A stretch of DNA of 64,000 nt from Clostridia bacterium (GTDB lineage: Bacteria; Bacillota; Clostridia; Peptostreptococcales; Anaerovoracaceae). The first letter of the stretch is position 1; every line of letters starts with the position of its first letter. Made by a program: the position numbers and the translations under genes. The stretch covers positions 186,001-250,000 of the forward strand of contig CABJAP010000005.1 of the NCBI GenBank assembly GCA_902363595.1. Reading direction: 5' to 3'. A model generated the notes under the pieces. The model searched no databases. It was not told the origin of the DNA and was given only the letters and a program-made list of their open reading frames with translations. Positions 42,942-51,375 of this stretch are shown piece after piece.

Positions 42942-43595
42942 ATGAAAAACTATTTGTGTGTATTAACCATTGCTCTGATGCTGTCTCTGGTTTGTTTCGG
43001 CTGTGCGGAAAAGAAGGAAGGCAATTTTCGCCTGACCTCTGACCAGATGAAAAGTTTGGTGAGCCAACTCAATGAAATGGATCAGTATGAAGGATACGAA
43101 AATCAGTTTACAGAAGTAAAAACAATCAATTCTATAAAGCTATACGGTGCAGAAAAGGAAGATACCCAGATCAAACTGTATATGTGGGATGTATCCGGAA
43201 GCTATGTGAAATATAAGGATGCGGCCTATGAAGTGGCCGGCGGGTGCTATCCGCTCATTGTAACTGCGGAGGCGGAGGGAATGAAACTTCGGATTAATGA
43301 TATACAGTTCCCGGAAGACAGCCTTGCTTATGCATCCTCAATTCGAAAGATGTTTCCGAATAAATATGCAGAAAAAATTCTCAATGAAAGTATCGAAACC
43401 GCTGATAAATTGTACCGTCAGCAGAATGAGCAGATAAAAAATTACTGGCACGTCCCCATCAGTAAAGAGCATTTTGCTCTGGACGGGGACAGCGGCGAGG
43501 TTTTGATCGTTCGTACCACTGAGGGCTACGACAAAAAGGGTGAGTACTATTACAAGAAGGAAATCGTTGATCGAGGTTTTTTAAAAAAGTTGTAG
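42942..43595 (+). CDS. putative lipoprotein
   Basis: A 217-residue exported protein. It has a Lys-start, a hydrophobic core and a possible lipidation Cys21 (CFG-C), though the lipobox is not canonical. I recognise no domain in the mature part, which is mixed alpha/beta and Lys/Glu-rich. The ATG follows AAAAAGGAAAAG. The next small gene lies 10 bases downstream, so they are one unit. Confidence 0.7.
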   Translation: MKNYLCVLTIALMLSLVCFGCAEKKEGNFRLTSDQMKSLVSQLNEMDQYEGYENQFTEVKTINSIKLYGAEKEDTQIKLYMWDVSGSYVKYKDAAYEVAGGCYPLIVTAEAEGMKLRINDIQFPEDSLAYASSIRKMFPNKYAEKILNESIETADKLYRQQNEQIKNYWHVPISKEHFALDGDSGEVLIVRTTEGYDKKGEYYYKKEIVDRGFLKKL

Positions 43596-43605
43596 GAGGT
43601 GTATT

Positions 43606-43827
43606 ATGATAAAATCTTTTGCTGCCGCGTTTTTTCGAATTTATGATCGAAAAATCACCAGCGGGGAAATAACCTTTTCCCAGACAGGTATGAAAAAAGA
43701 AGATTTTACGAAACTATGCACAGATCAGTCTTATGTACTGCCTAGGACGGAAATTGAACGGCTGTGCAATGCTATGAAGCTGACAAGTGAAGAAGCACAA
43801 ACTCTGCTCCAGTGGGCGCAGGACTGA
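43606..43827 (+). CDS. small protein of unknown function
   Basis: A 73-residue protein with a clear TAGGAGGTG ribosome binding site and a start 10 bases after the lipoprotein gene, so it is likely real. The sequence is amphipathic with a helical C-terminal half; there is no membrane segment or metal motif. I do not recognise it. A terminator follows. Confidence 0.65.
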   Translation: MIKSFAAAFFRIYDRKITSGEITFSQTGMKKEDFTKLCTDQSYVLPRTEIERLCNAMKLTSEEAQTLLQWAQD

Positions 43828-43832
43828 ATTAA

Positions 43833-43878
43833 AACTACCGGATCGGCGTTTAATAAATGCCGCAGCGGTAGTTTTTTC
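43833..43878 (+). terminator. intrinsic terminator
   Basis: AACTACCG (43833-43840) pairs with CGGTAGTT (43866-43873), with GGC/GCC inside, followed by Ts. Confidence 0.85.
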
Positions 43879-43910
43879 TTGGGCTCAAAAAAAGAAAAGT
43901 GGAAAAGTGC

Positions 43911-43939
43911 TTGACAAACTTAACTGTAAGAAATATAAT
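43911..43939 (+). promoter_or_regulatory. consensus sigma-A promoter of the Rrf2-rclA operon
   Basis: TTGACA (43911-43916) and TATAAT (43934-43939), spacer 17: a perfect match to consensus. Such a strong promoter only makes sense under tight repression. Confidence 0.92.
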
Positions 43940-43947
43940 TACAGTTA
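43921..43947. promoter_or_regulatory. Rrf2-type operator overlapping the -10
   Basis: TAACTGTAA (43921-43929) and TTACAGTTA (43939-43947) are perfect nine-base inverted arms, nine bases apart. They cover the spacer and the whole -10, so a bound dimer blocks RNA polymerase. The encoded Rrf2 protein at 43982 is the obvious binder. Confidence 0.85.
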
Positions 43948-43981
43948 CAAAAGAGGGAAACTAAAAGAGAAGGTGATAAAG

Positions 43982-44395
43982 GTGACGAGCGAATTTGCAA
44001 TAGCCGTGCATACGCTGGTGTTTTTAAATCATAAAGGCGATTGTCAAAGCAGCGAAAAAATAGCGGAAAACGTTTGTACCAATCCGGCCAGAATCCGAAA
44101 GATTTTGGCAAAGCTTCGAAAAGCAGAGCTGGTGAGGACAAAAGAAGGAAACGGGGGAGGATATTATTTTCAGGGAGATGCTGCGGATGCCACCTTGGCA
44201 AAAATATGCCGGGCAGTGGAGGAAATACCAGTTTCAGTATCGAAAAAAACCGGCGATCCCGATATGAAGTGTCAAATTGCTTCCGGTATGGCTGCAATCA
44301 TGGATGAGATTTACGAAGGACTGAACCAGCTATGTGTCAAGCGGCTGGAGGAAATCAGTGTTGCGGATATAGACCGAAAGGTATTTGGCGAATGA
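43982..44395 (+). CDS. Rrf2-family transcriptional regulator
   Basis: A 137-residue Rrf2 protein (TSEFAIAVHTLVFLN; KIAENVCTNPARIRKILAKLRKAELVRTKEGNGGGYYF). It starts with GTG at 43982 after AGAAGGTGATAAAG; longer in-frame versions extend upstream into the terminator and promoter and are wrong. The Rrf2 Fe-S Cys triad is not present; only scattered Cys (about 33, 104, 123) remain, which resembles the YwnA/thiol-type branch. It precedes rclA by 12 bases and lies behind a promoter with a matching operator, so it represses itself and rclA until a thiol-active stress inactivates it. Confidence 0.9.
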   Translation: MTSEFAIAVHTLVFLNHKGDCQSSEKIAENVCTNPARIRKILAKLRKAELVRTKEGNGGGYYFQGDAADATLAKICRAVEEIPVSVSKKTGDPDMKCQIASGMAAIMDEIYEGLNQLCVKRLEEISVADIDRKVFGE

Positions 44396-44407
44396 GAGGA
44401 AAGAATT

Positions 44408-45778
44408 ATGAAAAAATATGATGCGATTATTATTGGTTTCGGCAAAGGCGGAAAAACGCTGGCCGGCGATCTGGCAGGTCAGGGAAAACGAGTTGCCCTG
44501 ATTGAAAAATCCAGGAACATGTACGGAGGCACCTGTATTAATGTGGGCTGTATTCCCACCAAGTCGCTGGTTCACAGCGCGGAGCTGGCGGAGGCCTTTC
44601 ACTTTGACTCCTTTGAGAAAAAGGCGGAGTTCTACCGGGCCTCGATGGAAGAGAAACAAAGGCTGGTAGAGATGCTGCGTCAGAAAAACTATGATAAGGT
44701 CAACGCCAGTGAAAATGCGGATATCTACGATGGATTGGGAAGTTTTGTTTCAGACCATGAAGTAAAGGTCAAGTCCCAGGAGGGAGAAGAGATTCTATAC
44801 GGCGAACAAATTTTTATCAATACTGGATCCGAGGCGTTCGTTCCGCCGATTCCAGGTCTTGCTCAGGCAGAGCGGGCGTACACCAGCCAGACTCTGCTGG
44901 ACTTGAAAGAACTGCCCAGACATCTGGTGATCCTGGGCGGCGGCTACATCGGACTGGAGTTTGCGTCTTTCTATGCATCCTTCGGCTCCAAGGTAACGGT
45001 CATTCAGATGGAAGACTTATTCATCGGCCGGGAGGACCGGGAAATCGCAGATGTGGTCAAAGCCGCTCTGGAAAAGAAGGGAATCACCTTCATCATGAGT
45101 GCGGCAACCAAAGAGATCACGGGAGATTCGGACATGGTAAAGGTGGAATATGAAGTCGGAGGCAGAGCAGCATTCGTCCAAGGCGACGCCCTTTTGGTGG
45201 CGACCGGCCGCAGGCCCAATACAAAGGACCTCCAACTGGATCAGGCAGGCGTAGAGACACTGAAAAACGGCGCAGTCAAGACTGATGAAAACAGGCGGAG
45301 CAGCAAGAGCCATATCTTTGCCATGGGCGACGTGGCAGGAGGTCTGCAGTTTACTTATGTTTCTTTAGATGATTACCGGGTTGTCAAGTCAGCTCTCAGC
45401 GGAGGCAGTTATACGGCGGAAAATCGAAATATTCCTTACAGCGTTTTCATCGATCCGCCCCTCTCCAGAGTTGGGCTGACAGCAGATGAAGCAAAGGAAA
45501 AGGGATGCCAGAATGTTAAAAGCGTTTCCCTGCCTGCCCCGGCCATTCCAAAGGCACAGGTGCTGCAGCAGCCTACAGGCCTTCTGAAAGCAGTCATAGA
45601 CGGCGATACGGAGCAGATCCTGGGGGCGACCCTGTTTTGCAGCGAATCCCATGAGATGATCAACCAGATCAAGCTGGCCATGGACCTGGGAGCATCCTAC
45701 AAGGTTATGGCAAACCAAATTTTCACCCATCCAACCATGAGCGAATCGCTCAACGATCTGTTCTCAGCAGTTAAATAA
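44408..45778 (+). CDS. rclA: RclA-like pyridine nucleotide-disulfide oxidoreductase
   Basis: A 456-residue flavoprotein. It has FAD motif IIGFGKGGKTLA, redox-active Cys43-Cys48 (GGTCINVGCIPTKSLVH), NAD(P)H motif LGGGYIGLEFASFYASFGSKV and the C-terminal THPTMSE (His441, Glu446). It matches my recollection of E. coli RclA along its length, including the FTYVSLDDYR stretch and VPYSVF. RclA protects against reactive chlorine and reduces Cu(II). Here it is governed by an Rrf2 regulator, unlike the AraC-type RclR of E. coli. The ATG follows AGAGGAAAG. Confidence 0.88.
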   Translation: MKKYDAIIIGFGKGGKTLAGDLAGQGKRVALIEKSRNMYGGTCINVGCIPTKSLVHSAELAEAFHFDSFEKKAEFYRASMEEKQRLVEMLRQKNYDKVNASENADIYDGLGSFVSDHEVKVKSQEGEEILYGEQIFINTGSEAFVPPIPGLAQAERAYTSQTLLDLKELPRHLVILGGGYIGLEFASFYASFGSKVTVIQMEDLFIGREDREIADVVKAALEKKGITFIMSAATKEITGDSDMVKVEYEVGGRAAFVQGDALLVATGRRPNTKDLQLDQAGVETLKNGAVKTDENRRSSKSHIFAMGDVAGGLQFTYVSLDDYRVVKSALSGGSYTAENRNIPYSVFIDPPLSRVGLTADEAKEKGCQNVKSVSLPAPAIPKAQVLQQPTGLLKAVIDGDTEQILGATLFCSESHEMINQIKLAMDLGASYKVMANQIFTHPTMSESLNDLFSAVK

Positions 45779-45782
45779 TACA

Positions 45783-45832
45783 AAAAGACGTGATTTGCTT
45801 CGGCGGCCCCATGAAGCGAATCACGTCTTTTC
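45783..45832. terminator. bidirectional terminator between rclA and the opposing gene
   Basis: AGACGTGATTTGCTTC (45786-45801) pairs with GAAGCGAATCACGTCT (45813-45828) with one mismatch, flanked by A and T runs on both sides, so it can serve both convergent genes. Confidence 0.9.
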
Positions 45833-45842
45833 TATGTCCCGA

Positions 45843-46367
45843 TTATAGGCCGAAGGAACCGGTGATTGGATCCTCAAAAAGAAAGACATGCGGAGGATCA
45901 ATGGTAAAAAAGATAAAACAAACGATCAGAAGTGCCGATCCAATTCCAGCCAGTAAGTCAGCCCGGTGGGATGAAAGACAACCCTTTTGCAGCAACAGGT
46001 AGCTGGACAGATATGAAGCCAGAACTCCGAGGATAAAGGTTCCGATGTCCAGGGGCAGATAATTCGTACCCAGCAGGGCCGTATAACCGTAAAAGGATGC
46101 GACAATGACGATCATTCCCAACAGGATGGATACCAGCCGAATTGCGACAAATCCACGCCGCCGGTTTCCATAGGCAAAATATTCGATGACCGCGAAAAGA
46201 AACATAGGCGTCGCCAGGAGCTTTAAATGCTCCCATGTGCTTTCATTAACCGCAGAAAAAGAAGCGATCAAAGGATTCTCCCCGGACCAATGGTAGAAAA
46301 AATGGGTCAAAGTTCCAAGGATAATGGTAAAAAGAATTCCGGCGATATGCCAGCGCTTTGTGTTCAT
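45843..46367 (-). CDS. small polytopic membrane protein (DUF6512-like)
   Basis: A 174-residue protein with about five hydrophobic helices, transcribed leftwards. The FFYHWSGENP...FSAVNESTWEHLKLL motif near the N-terminus resembles the DUF6512 family, whose function is unknown. The ATG at 46367 follows GGGAGGT on the minus strand. It ends at a bidirectional terminator shared with rclA. Confidence 0.7.
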   Translation of the reverse strand: MNTKRWHIAGILFTIILGTLTHFFYHWSGENPLIASFSAVNESTWEHLKLLATPMFLFAVIEYFAYGNRRRGFVAIRLVSILLGMIVIVASFYGYTALLGTNYLPLDIGTFILGVLASYLSSYLLLQKGCLSSHRADLLAGIGSALLIVCFIFFTIDPPHVFLFEDPITGSFGL

Positions 46368-46440
46368 GGAAAATACCTCCCGTAATAGTCTATGCAGACG
46401 GCAGAAAAATGTTACTCGATCCGTAAACTTTGCGAAACCA

Positions 46441-46469
46441 TTGACATATCATTCATTTTTACATACTAT
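46441..46469 (+). promoter_or_regulatory. sigma-A promoter of the CDF transporter gene
   Basis: TTGACA (46441-46446) and TACTAT (46464-46469), spacer 17, 45 bases upstream of the gene start. Confidence 0.65.
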
Positions 46470-46513
46470 AAAGCAATGCGAAGGTATTCGTAATAGCAAG
46501 GGAGGTAATGTAT

Positions 46514-47425
46514 GTGAAGCAGGAGCATGAAGATGATCTGCAGAGCAGGCATAAAAAGACCGCCATGCAGGTATCGATTGTCAGCATAGCGGTGAATTTG
46601 CTGCTGTCCGCGTTTAAACTGGCCGCTGGCCTCATCGCCTGCTCAGGAGCAATGATCTCGGATGCTGTTCACTCAGCATCCGATGTGTTCAGTACCTTGA
46701 TCGTGATGGCCGGGATATCCATTTCCGGAAAAAAATCCGACCGGGAGCACCCATACGGCCACGAACGGATGGAATGTGTGGCGTCGATTCTGCTGGCGAT
46801 TTTTTTGCTGGCAACAGGAATTGGAATCGGATTTGCGGCTATAGAAAAACTGTTAAATGGAAGCAGTCAGACCATTGCCATACCGGGAAAACTGGCCTTG
46901 ATCGCGGCGATCATTTCCATTGTAGTTAAGGAAGGAATGTATTGGTACACGAGAAAAGCAGCTAAAAAGATTCATTCGGGAGCATTGATGGCAGATGCAT
47001 GGCATCACAGGTCGGATGCCCTTTCTTCTGTAGGAGCTTTTATTGGGATTTTGGGAGCACGTATGGGACTGCCGATCATGGATCCTTTAGCCAGTGTAAT
47101 CATCTGCATTTTTATCGCCAAGGCTTCCATTGATATATTTCGCGATGCTATGGATAAAATGGTGGATAAAGCCTGTGATTCGGAGACTGTGGACCGCATG
47201 ATTTTTCTGGCCTTGAGCAACCCCAAGGTAAAACAAGTAGATGAGATGCGGACCAGAATGTTCGGCGCCCGCTCTTATGTGGACATGGAGATTGCCGTCG
47301 ATGAAGACCTATCTTTAAAGGAAGCCCACTGCATCGCAGAAGAAGTCCATCTGGCAGTGGAGCAGGCGTTCCCACAGGTAAAGCACTGCATGGTCCATGT
47401 CAATCCCCAGGCTTCAAATCGCTAA
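46514..47425 (+). CDS. cation diffusion facilitator (CDF) metal exporter
   Basis: A 303-residue CDF protein with six membrane helices and a C-terminal cytoplasmic domain. The metal site residues are visible as ISDAVHSASD in helix 2 and ADAWHHRSDA in helix 5. It exports Zn, Co, Fe or Mn against protons. I prefer GTG 46514, seven bases after GGAGGT; ATG 46508 is only one base from it. Its stop codon overlaps the opposing MATE gene stop by four bases. Confidence 0.9.
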   Translation: MKQEHEDDLQSRHKKTAMQVSIVSIAVNLLLSAFKLAAGLIACSGAMISDAVHSASDVFSTLIVMAGISISGKKSDREHPYGHERMECVASILLAIFLLATGIGIGFAAIEKLLNGSSQTIAIPGKLALIAAIISIVVKEGMYWYTRKAAKKIHSGALMADAWHHRSDALSSVGAFIGILGARMGLPIMDPLASVIICIFIAKASIDIFRDAMDKMVDKACDSETVDRMIFLALSNPKVKQVDEMRTRMFGARSYVDMEIAVDEDLSLKEAHCIAEEVHLAVEQAFPQVKHCMVHVNPQASNR

Positions 47426-48768
47426 TGCATCCACTCGGACATCTTCTGACGTTTTTTCAAGCGCAAATAATAGCATATTCCCGCCAAATCGGCCAGAAAC
47501 CAGCCAATAGGGATTGCCCACCAGATGCCCAAAAGTCCCGCTGCGGTGGGTGCCAGGGCGTATGCCAGGATTACCCGTGTGCCCAGAGAAATGACGGTAA
47601 GAATGACCGATATCCCTGCCCGGCCGATACCGCGGTAAAAGCCGTACAGCAGAAAGAGAATGCCGATGCCGCAATAAAACGCGCCTTCAATCCTGAGATA
47701 TTGAACACCGATGGCGATGATTTCCGTCTCGGAGGAGCGGATGAAAATTTCCATCAGCGGCTGGGCGAATAGGCAAACCAGCGCTGAAATAACTAAACAA
47801 AAAAGAAACACGCACAAGACCGCGGACCGGATCCCCTGCCGGATACGGTCTTTTTTTTCTGCTCCGAAATTCTGCGCGATATAGGTGGAAAAAGCATTGC
47901 CGAAATCCTGAACCGGCATATAGGCGAATGCGTCGATCTTTACAGCCGCGGCGAATGCGGCCATGACAGCCACTCCGAAGCTGTTGACCAAGCCCTGGAT
48001 CAGAAGGATCCCAAAGTTCATGATGGACTGCTGCATGCTGGTCAGAAGGGAGAGACGAATAATGCTCCAGCAGATGGATTTGGGCGGGCGCATATGTTTC
48101 TTCTGAATCCGCAGGATGGGAAGGCGAAGAAAACAGTAAAGGGCGATCCCGGCTGCCGCTGCCAGCTGTGCGATAACCGTAGCCCAGGCAGCGCCTGCGA
48201 TCCCCATTTTAAAGCAGAGGATGAAGAGCAGGTCCAGACCAATGTTCATCAGTGAGGAAACGCCGAGAAAAATAAGCGGTATCACCGAATTGCCGATGGA
48301 ACGAAGCACAGCGGCAAAATAGTTAAAAATAAAGGTGAAGAGAATTCCAATAAAGACAATTCGCAGGTAAACTTTGGTTTCATCGTATATTTCATCAGGA
48401 ATCTGCAGCACGGACATAATGGGATTAAGAAAAAGAAAGACTGCGCAAGTGATGCCGATGGTTAAAAGTCCGATGAAAAAAAAGGAGAAGGAGAGTGAGG
48501 AACGGAAAGCATTTTCTTTTTTTGCGCCGTAGCACATGGAAAAGGTCACGCCGCTTCCCATGCACAGACCCAGTATGATCGACGTGAGAAAGACCATGAG
48601 CGCAAAGGAAGAACCCACTGCAGCCAGCGCGTCCGGGCCCAGAATCCGCCCGACGATGAGCGTGTCCACGATGTTGTACAGCTGCTGGAGCAGATTGCCC
48701 AGAATAAGGGGCAGGGCAAATATAAGGATTGATTTTGTCACTTTGCCTTCCGTTAGATTGATTTGCAT
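47422..48768 (-). CDS. MATE-family efflux pump
   Basis: A 448-residue protein with 12 hydrophobic helices, of the NorM/DinF-like MATE type: LPLILGNLLQQLYNIVDTLIVGRILGPDALAAVGSS is the family N-terminus and IAQNFGAEKKDRIRQGIRSAV the inter-domain loop. It exports drugs or metabolites using a Na+ or H+ gradient. It begins with ATG after AAAGGAG on the minus strand. It converges on the CDF gene with overlapping stops and diverges from the aldehyde dehydrogenase operon. Confidence 0.92.
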   Translation of the reverse strand: MQINLTEGKVTKSILIFALPLILGNLLQQLYNIVDTLIVGRILGPDALAAVGSSFALMVFLTSIILGLCMGSGVTFSMCYGAKKENAFRSSLSFSFFFIGLLTIGITCAVFLFLNPIMSVLQIPDEIYDETKVYLRIVFIGILFTFIFNYFAAVLRSIGNSVIPLIFLGVSSLMNIGLDLLFILCFKMGIAGAAWATVIAQLAAAAGIALYCFLRLPILRIQKKHMRPPKSICWSIIRLSLLTSMQQSIMNFGILLIQGLVNSFGVAVMAAFAAAVKIDAFAYMPVQDFGNAFSTYIAQNFGAEKKDRIRQGIRSAVLCVFLFCLVISALVCLFAQPLMEIFIRSSETEIIAIGVQYLRIEGAFYCGIGILFLLYGFYRGIGRAGISVILTVISLGTRVILAYALAPTAAGLLGIWWAIPIGWFLADLAGICYYLRLKKRQKMSEWMH

Positions 48769-48801
48769 ATCAAGCTCCTTTCATTTTGTTCTGCTATATG
48801 A

Positions 48802-48830
48802 ATGTTAACATCTTTTCAGCGGCAGGTCAA
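48802..48830 (-). promoter_or_regulatory. promoter of the MATE gene
   Basis: On the minus strand TTGACC (48825-48830) and TAACAT (48802-48807) have a 17-base spacer, pointing to the MATE start at 48768. Confidence 0.5.
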
Positions 48831-48945
48831 AGCGAATAGCCCTTTTGAACAAAATATACGATTTTTCGATTTTCTTTTATTTCTATGAGGCAAAAATGAA
48901 TACAAAAGGTACGACTTGGCTCTGATATTTGGATCGTTTTGTACA

Positions 48946-48974
48946 TTGGATTGCTGAAAACAGAATGCTAAAAT
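48946..48974 (+). promoter_or_regulatory. promoter of the aldehyde dehydrogenase-ptb-buk operon
   Basis: TTGGAT (48946-48951) and TAAAAT (48969-48974), spacer 17, with an upstream TG making an extended -10 (TGCTAAAAT). It lies about 75 bases before the gene start. Confidence 0.6.
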
Positions 48975-49047
48975 CTATGATAACTAATCCGTTAGATGTG
49001 TCTGAACGACTTCGTTTAGCAAGTTAAGATTTGAAAAGGAGGCTTTC

Positions 49048-50427
49048 ATGGAAAAGAAAGATAGGTTGGATGTATTGCTCGATCATGCAAAAACAGCTTT
49101 GAAAGAATTTGAAGCGGCCGCACAGGAAGACGTTGATAAATATGTAAAAGCCATGTGCCTGGCATTCAAGGAGCATGCCAGGGAATTGGCGGAGCTTACC
49201 ATTGAAGAGACCGGACTTGGGGACTTGGAGGCGAAAATAGAAAAGAACACAGGCGCACCCGACGGAATCTGGTACGATCTGAAAGATAAAAAATCGGTAG
49301 GCATTATCGGTGAAGATCCGGAGCTGAGGCTCAAATATGTCGCATCGCCGAAAGGAATCTTAGCTTCGGTAGCGCCTACGACCAATCCCAATGTGACAAT
49401 TATGTTCAACGGAGCTTATGCGATTAAAGGACGGAATGTACTCATAGTCGCGCCCCATCCACGTGCCATAAAAACATCCCTGAGAACCTGCGAGATCTTA
49501 AACGAGGCATTGAAAGAAGCAGGCGCGCCCGACCATCTTCTGCAGTGCATTGAATCGCCGTCTATTGAAATGACACAGGAGCTTATGAAGAACAGCAATG
49601 CCATTATTGCCACGGGCGGTTCCGCCATGGTTCAGTCCGCCTATTCCAGCGGGCACCCTGCCTTTGGCGTAGGACCGGGAAATGTACAGACCATCTTCGA
49701 CCGGAACTATAGCGATTATGAGAAGGCTGTCAGCCAAACCGTATTGGGCCGCAGGTACGATAACGGATTGATTTGCGCATGTAATCAATCCTTTATCATT
49801 CCTGAAGAGATGGAGGAATCTCTGATTCAAATCATGGAAAAGGAAAACGTTTACTATGTTAGCGACCAAGAGACGATCAACGCCTTCAGAGAACTGATCT
49901 TCCCCGATGGAAAGCATATCAATCCCAAAGTCGTGGGGCAGAGCCTTCAAAAAATCGGGAACATGATCGGTTTGGAAATACCGGAACATATGCGGATCGC
50001 AGTCCTTAAAATTAATAAAAAGGATGCAGGGCAGAAGGATCCGCTGTGCGGGGAAAAGATGTGTCCGGTAGCGATTTCGATCACTTATGACAGTTTTGAA
50101 GAAGCGGTGGATATAGCAAAAACAAACCTGAATTACCAGGGTGCGGGACATTCGTCGGTCGTTCATACGGATGATGCCGCTCATGCGGAATACTGCGGGA
50201 CAACGCTTCCCGTATCGCGTCTGCTGGTGAACCAGCCTGGCATCTTTGCGGCCAATCCCGCGCTGGCCAATGGTTTTCGGCCGACCAGCACATTGGGCTG
50301 CGGCTCCTGGGGTAACAACTCCATTTCGGAAAATCTCACATTCGAGCACTTGATCAATATTTCAAGAATCGGGTGGACCAAAGATGAGGAGGCTATCCCC
50401 ACGCCAAAACAGATTTGGGAGGAATAA
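49048..50427 (+). CDS. CoA-acylating aldehyde dehydrogenase
   Basis: A 459-residue aldehyde dehydrogenase of the acylating branch (EutE/SucD/SauS type), which converts an aldehyde plus CoA and NAD(P)+ to acyl-CoA. The catalytic Cys243 is in RRYDNGLICACNQSFI and the GGSAMVQSAYSSGHPAFGVGPGN nucleotide region is intact. There is no Glu general base of hydrolytic ALDHs in the usual place. Next in the operon are a phosphotransbutyrylase and a butyrate kinase, so the acyl-CoA is turned into acyl-phosphate and ATP. No microcompartment shell genes are present. The aldehyde is unknown; chain length C3-C5 is likely from Ptb/Buk. Confidence 0.88.
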   Translation: MEKKDRLDVLLDHAKTALKEFEAAAQEDVDKYVKAMCLAFKEHARELAELTIEETGLGDLEAKIEKNTGAPDGIWYDLKDKKSVGIIGEDPELRLKYVASPKGILASVAPTTNPNVTIMFNGAYAIKGRNVLIVAPHPRAIKTSLRTCEILNEALKEAGAPDHLLQCIESPSIEMTQELMKNSNAIIATGGSAMVQSAYSSGHPAFGVGPGNVQTIFDRNYSDYEKAVSQTVLGRRYDNGLICACNQSFIIPEEMEESLIQIMEKENVYYVSDQETINAFRELIFPDGKHINPKVVGQSLQKIGNMIGLEIPEHMRIAVLKINKKDAGQKDPLCGEKMCPVAISITYDSFEEAVDIAKTNLNYQGAGHSSVVHTDDAAHAEYCGTTLPVSRLLVNQPGIFAANPALANGFRPTSTLGCGSWGNNSISENLTFEHLINISRIGWTKDEEAIPTPKQIWEE

Positions 50428-50453
50428 AGGAAAAGATATGGAAAGGTGCAGAG

Positions 50454-51362
50454 ATGATTTATAGAAATTTCAACGATATATTGTCAACCGTGAAGAATAA
50501 GGAGACGGTAAAAAAACTTGGATTAGTCTGTGCAGAAGATCCCAATGCACTGAAAGCTGTACTTGAGGTATGGAAAGAAGGCTTGATCATACCGGTTCTT
50601 TTCGGAAATGAAGAGCAGATCCAAAATCTCCTTAAAGAACGGCAGGAGGACATCTCTATGGATGAAATTGAGGTCATATCCGCGGAAGGCCCTGGCGATG
50701 CGGCAGGTAAAGCTGTAGCCGCGGTTAAGAACGGTTCGGTGGATTTTTTGATGAAGGGACGTTTGGAAACGCCGGAGCTTTTGAAAGCAGTCGTCAATAA
50801 AGAAAAGGGTCTGGCAGCAGGGGGCGTGATGAGCCACGTGGCAGTAAATGAAATCCCCTCCTATCACAAACTGCTTCTAACGACAGACGGCGGCATGCTC
50901 CCATATCCCAGCCTGGAGCAGAAGAAGGGGATCATAGAAAATGCAGTCTGCATGATGAACAGACTTGGTTATGATGAGCCCAAGGTTTGCATTTTGGCGT
51001 CAACCGAACACGTAAATCCAAAAATGCTTGAAACGACCGATGCAAATGCCTTAAAAGAGATGAACCGCGGGCATGAAATAACGGGCTGCATAATAGAAGG
51101 ACCTATTTCATTGGATCTGGCGCTGGTTAAGAAGCGGGCGGAAGAGAAGAGGTACGAAAGTCCGTGTGCCGGAGATGCGGATATCTTGGTGCTGCCCAAC
51201 GTTCACGCCGGAAATATTCTGGGAAAAAGCCTGGTTGAAATGGCGGGAGCGAAGATGGCCGGCCTGGTTTTGGGAGCATCCTGCCCCATCGTACTGACTT
51301 CAAGAGCCTCTTCTTTTGAGGAAAAGTTTAATTCTCTGATGTTAGCATGTCTGATTAGCTGA
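50454..51362 (+). CDS. ptb: phosphate butyryltransferase
   Basis: A 302-residue phosphate acetyl/butyryltransferase: LMKGRLETPELLKAVV, GVMSHVAVNEIPSYHKLLLTTDGGMLPYP and AGAKMAGLVLGASCPIVLTSRA are characteristic of Ptb. It exchanges CoA for phosphate on butyryl-CoA or a similar acyl-CoA. ATG 50454 follows AAAGGTG; an in-frame upstream ATG at 50415 overlaps the ALDH gene end. Butyrate kinase follows 13 bases later, as is usual for ptb-buk. Confidence 0.93.
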   Translation: MIYRNFNDILSTVKNKETVKKLGLVCAEDPNALKAVLEVWKEGLIIPVLFGNEEQIQNLLKERQEDISMDEIEVISAEGPGDAAGKAVAAVKNGSVDFLMKGRLETPELLKAVVNKEKGLAAGGVMSHVAVNEIPSYHKLLLTTDGGMLPYPSLEQKKGIIENAVCMMNRLGYDEPKVCILASTEHVNPKMLETTDANALKEMNRGHEITGCIIEGPISLDLALVKKRAEEKRYESPCAGDADILVLPNVHAGNILGKSLVEMAGAKMAGLVLGASCPIVLTSRASSFEEKFNSLMLACLIS

Positions 51363-51375
51363 AAGGATAACGAAT

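Noticed and set aside
43787..44395. Longer 202-residue version of the Rrf2 gene
   Set aside because: The extension would lie across a terminator, the promoter and the operator; the GTG at 43982 with a ribosome site gives the normal family length.
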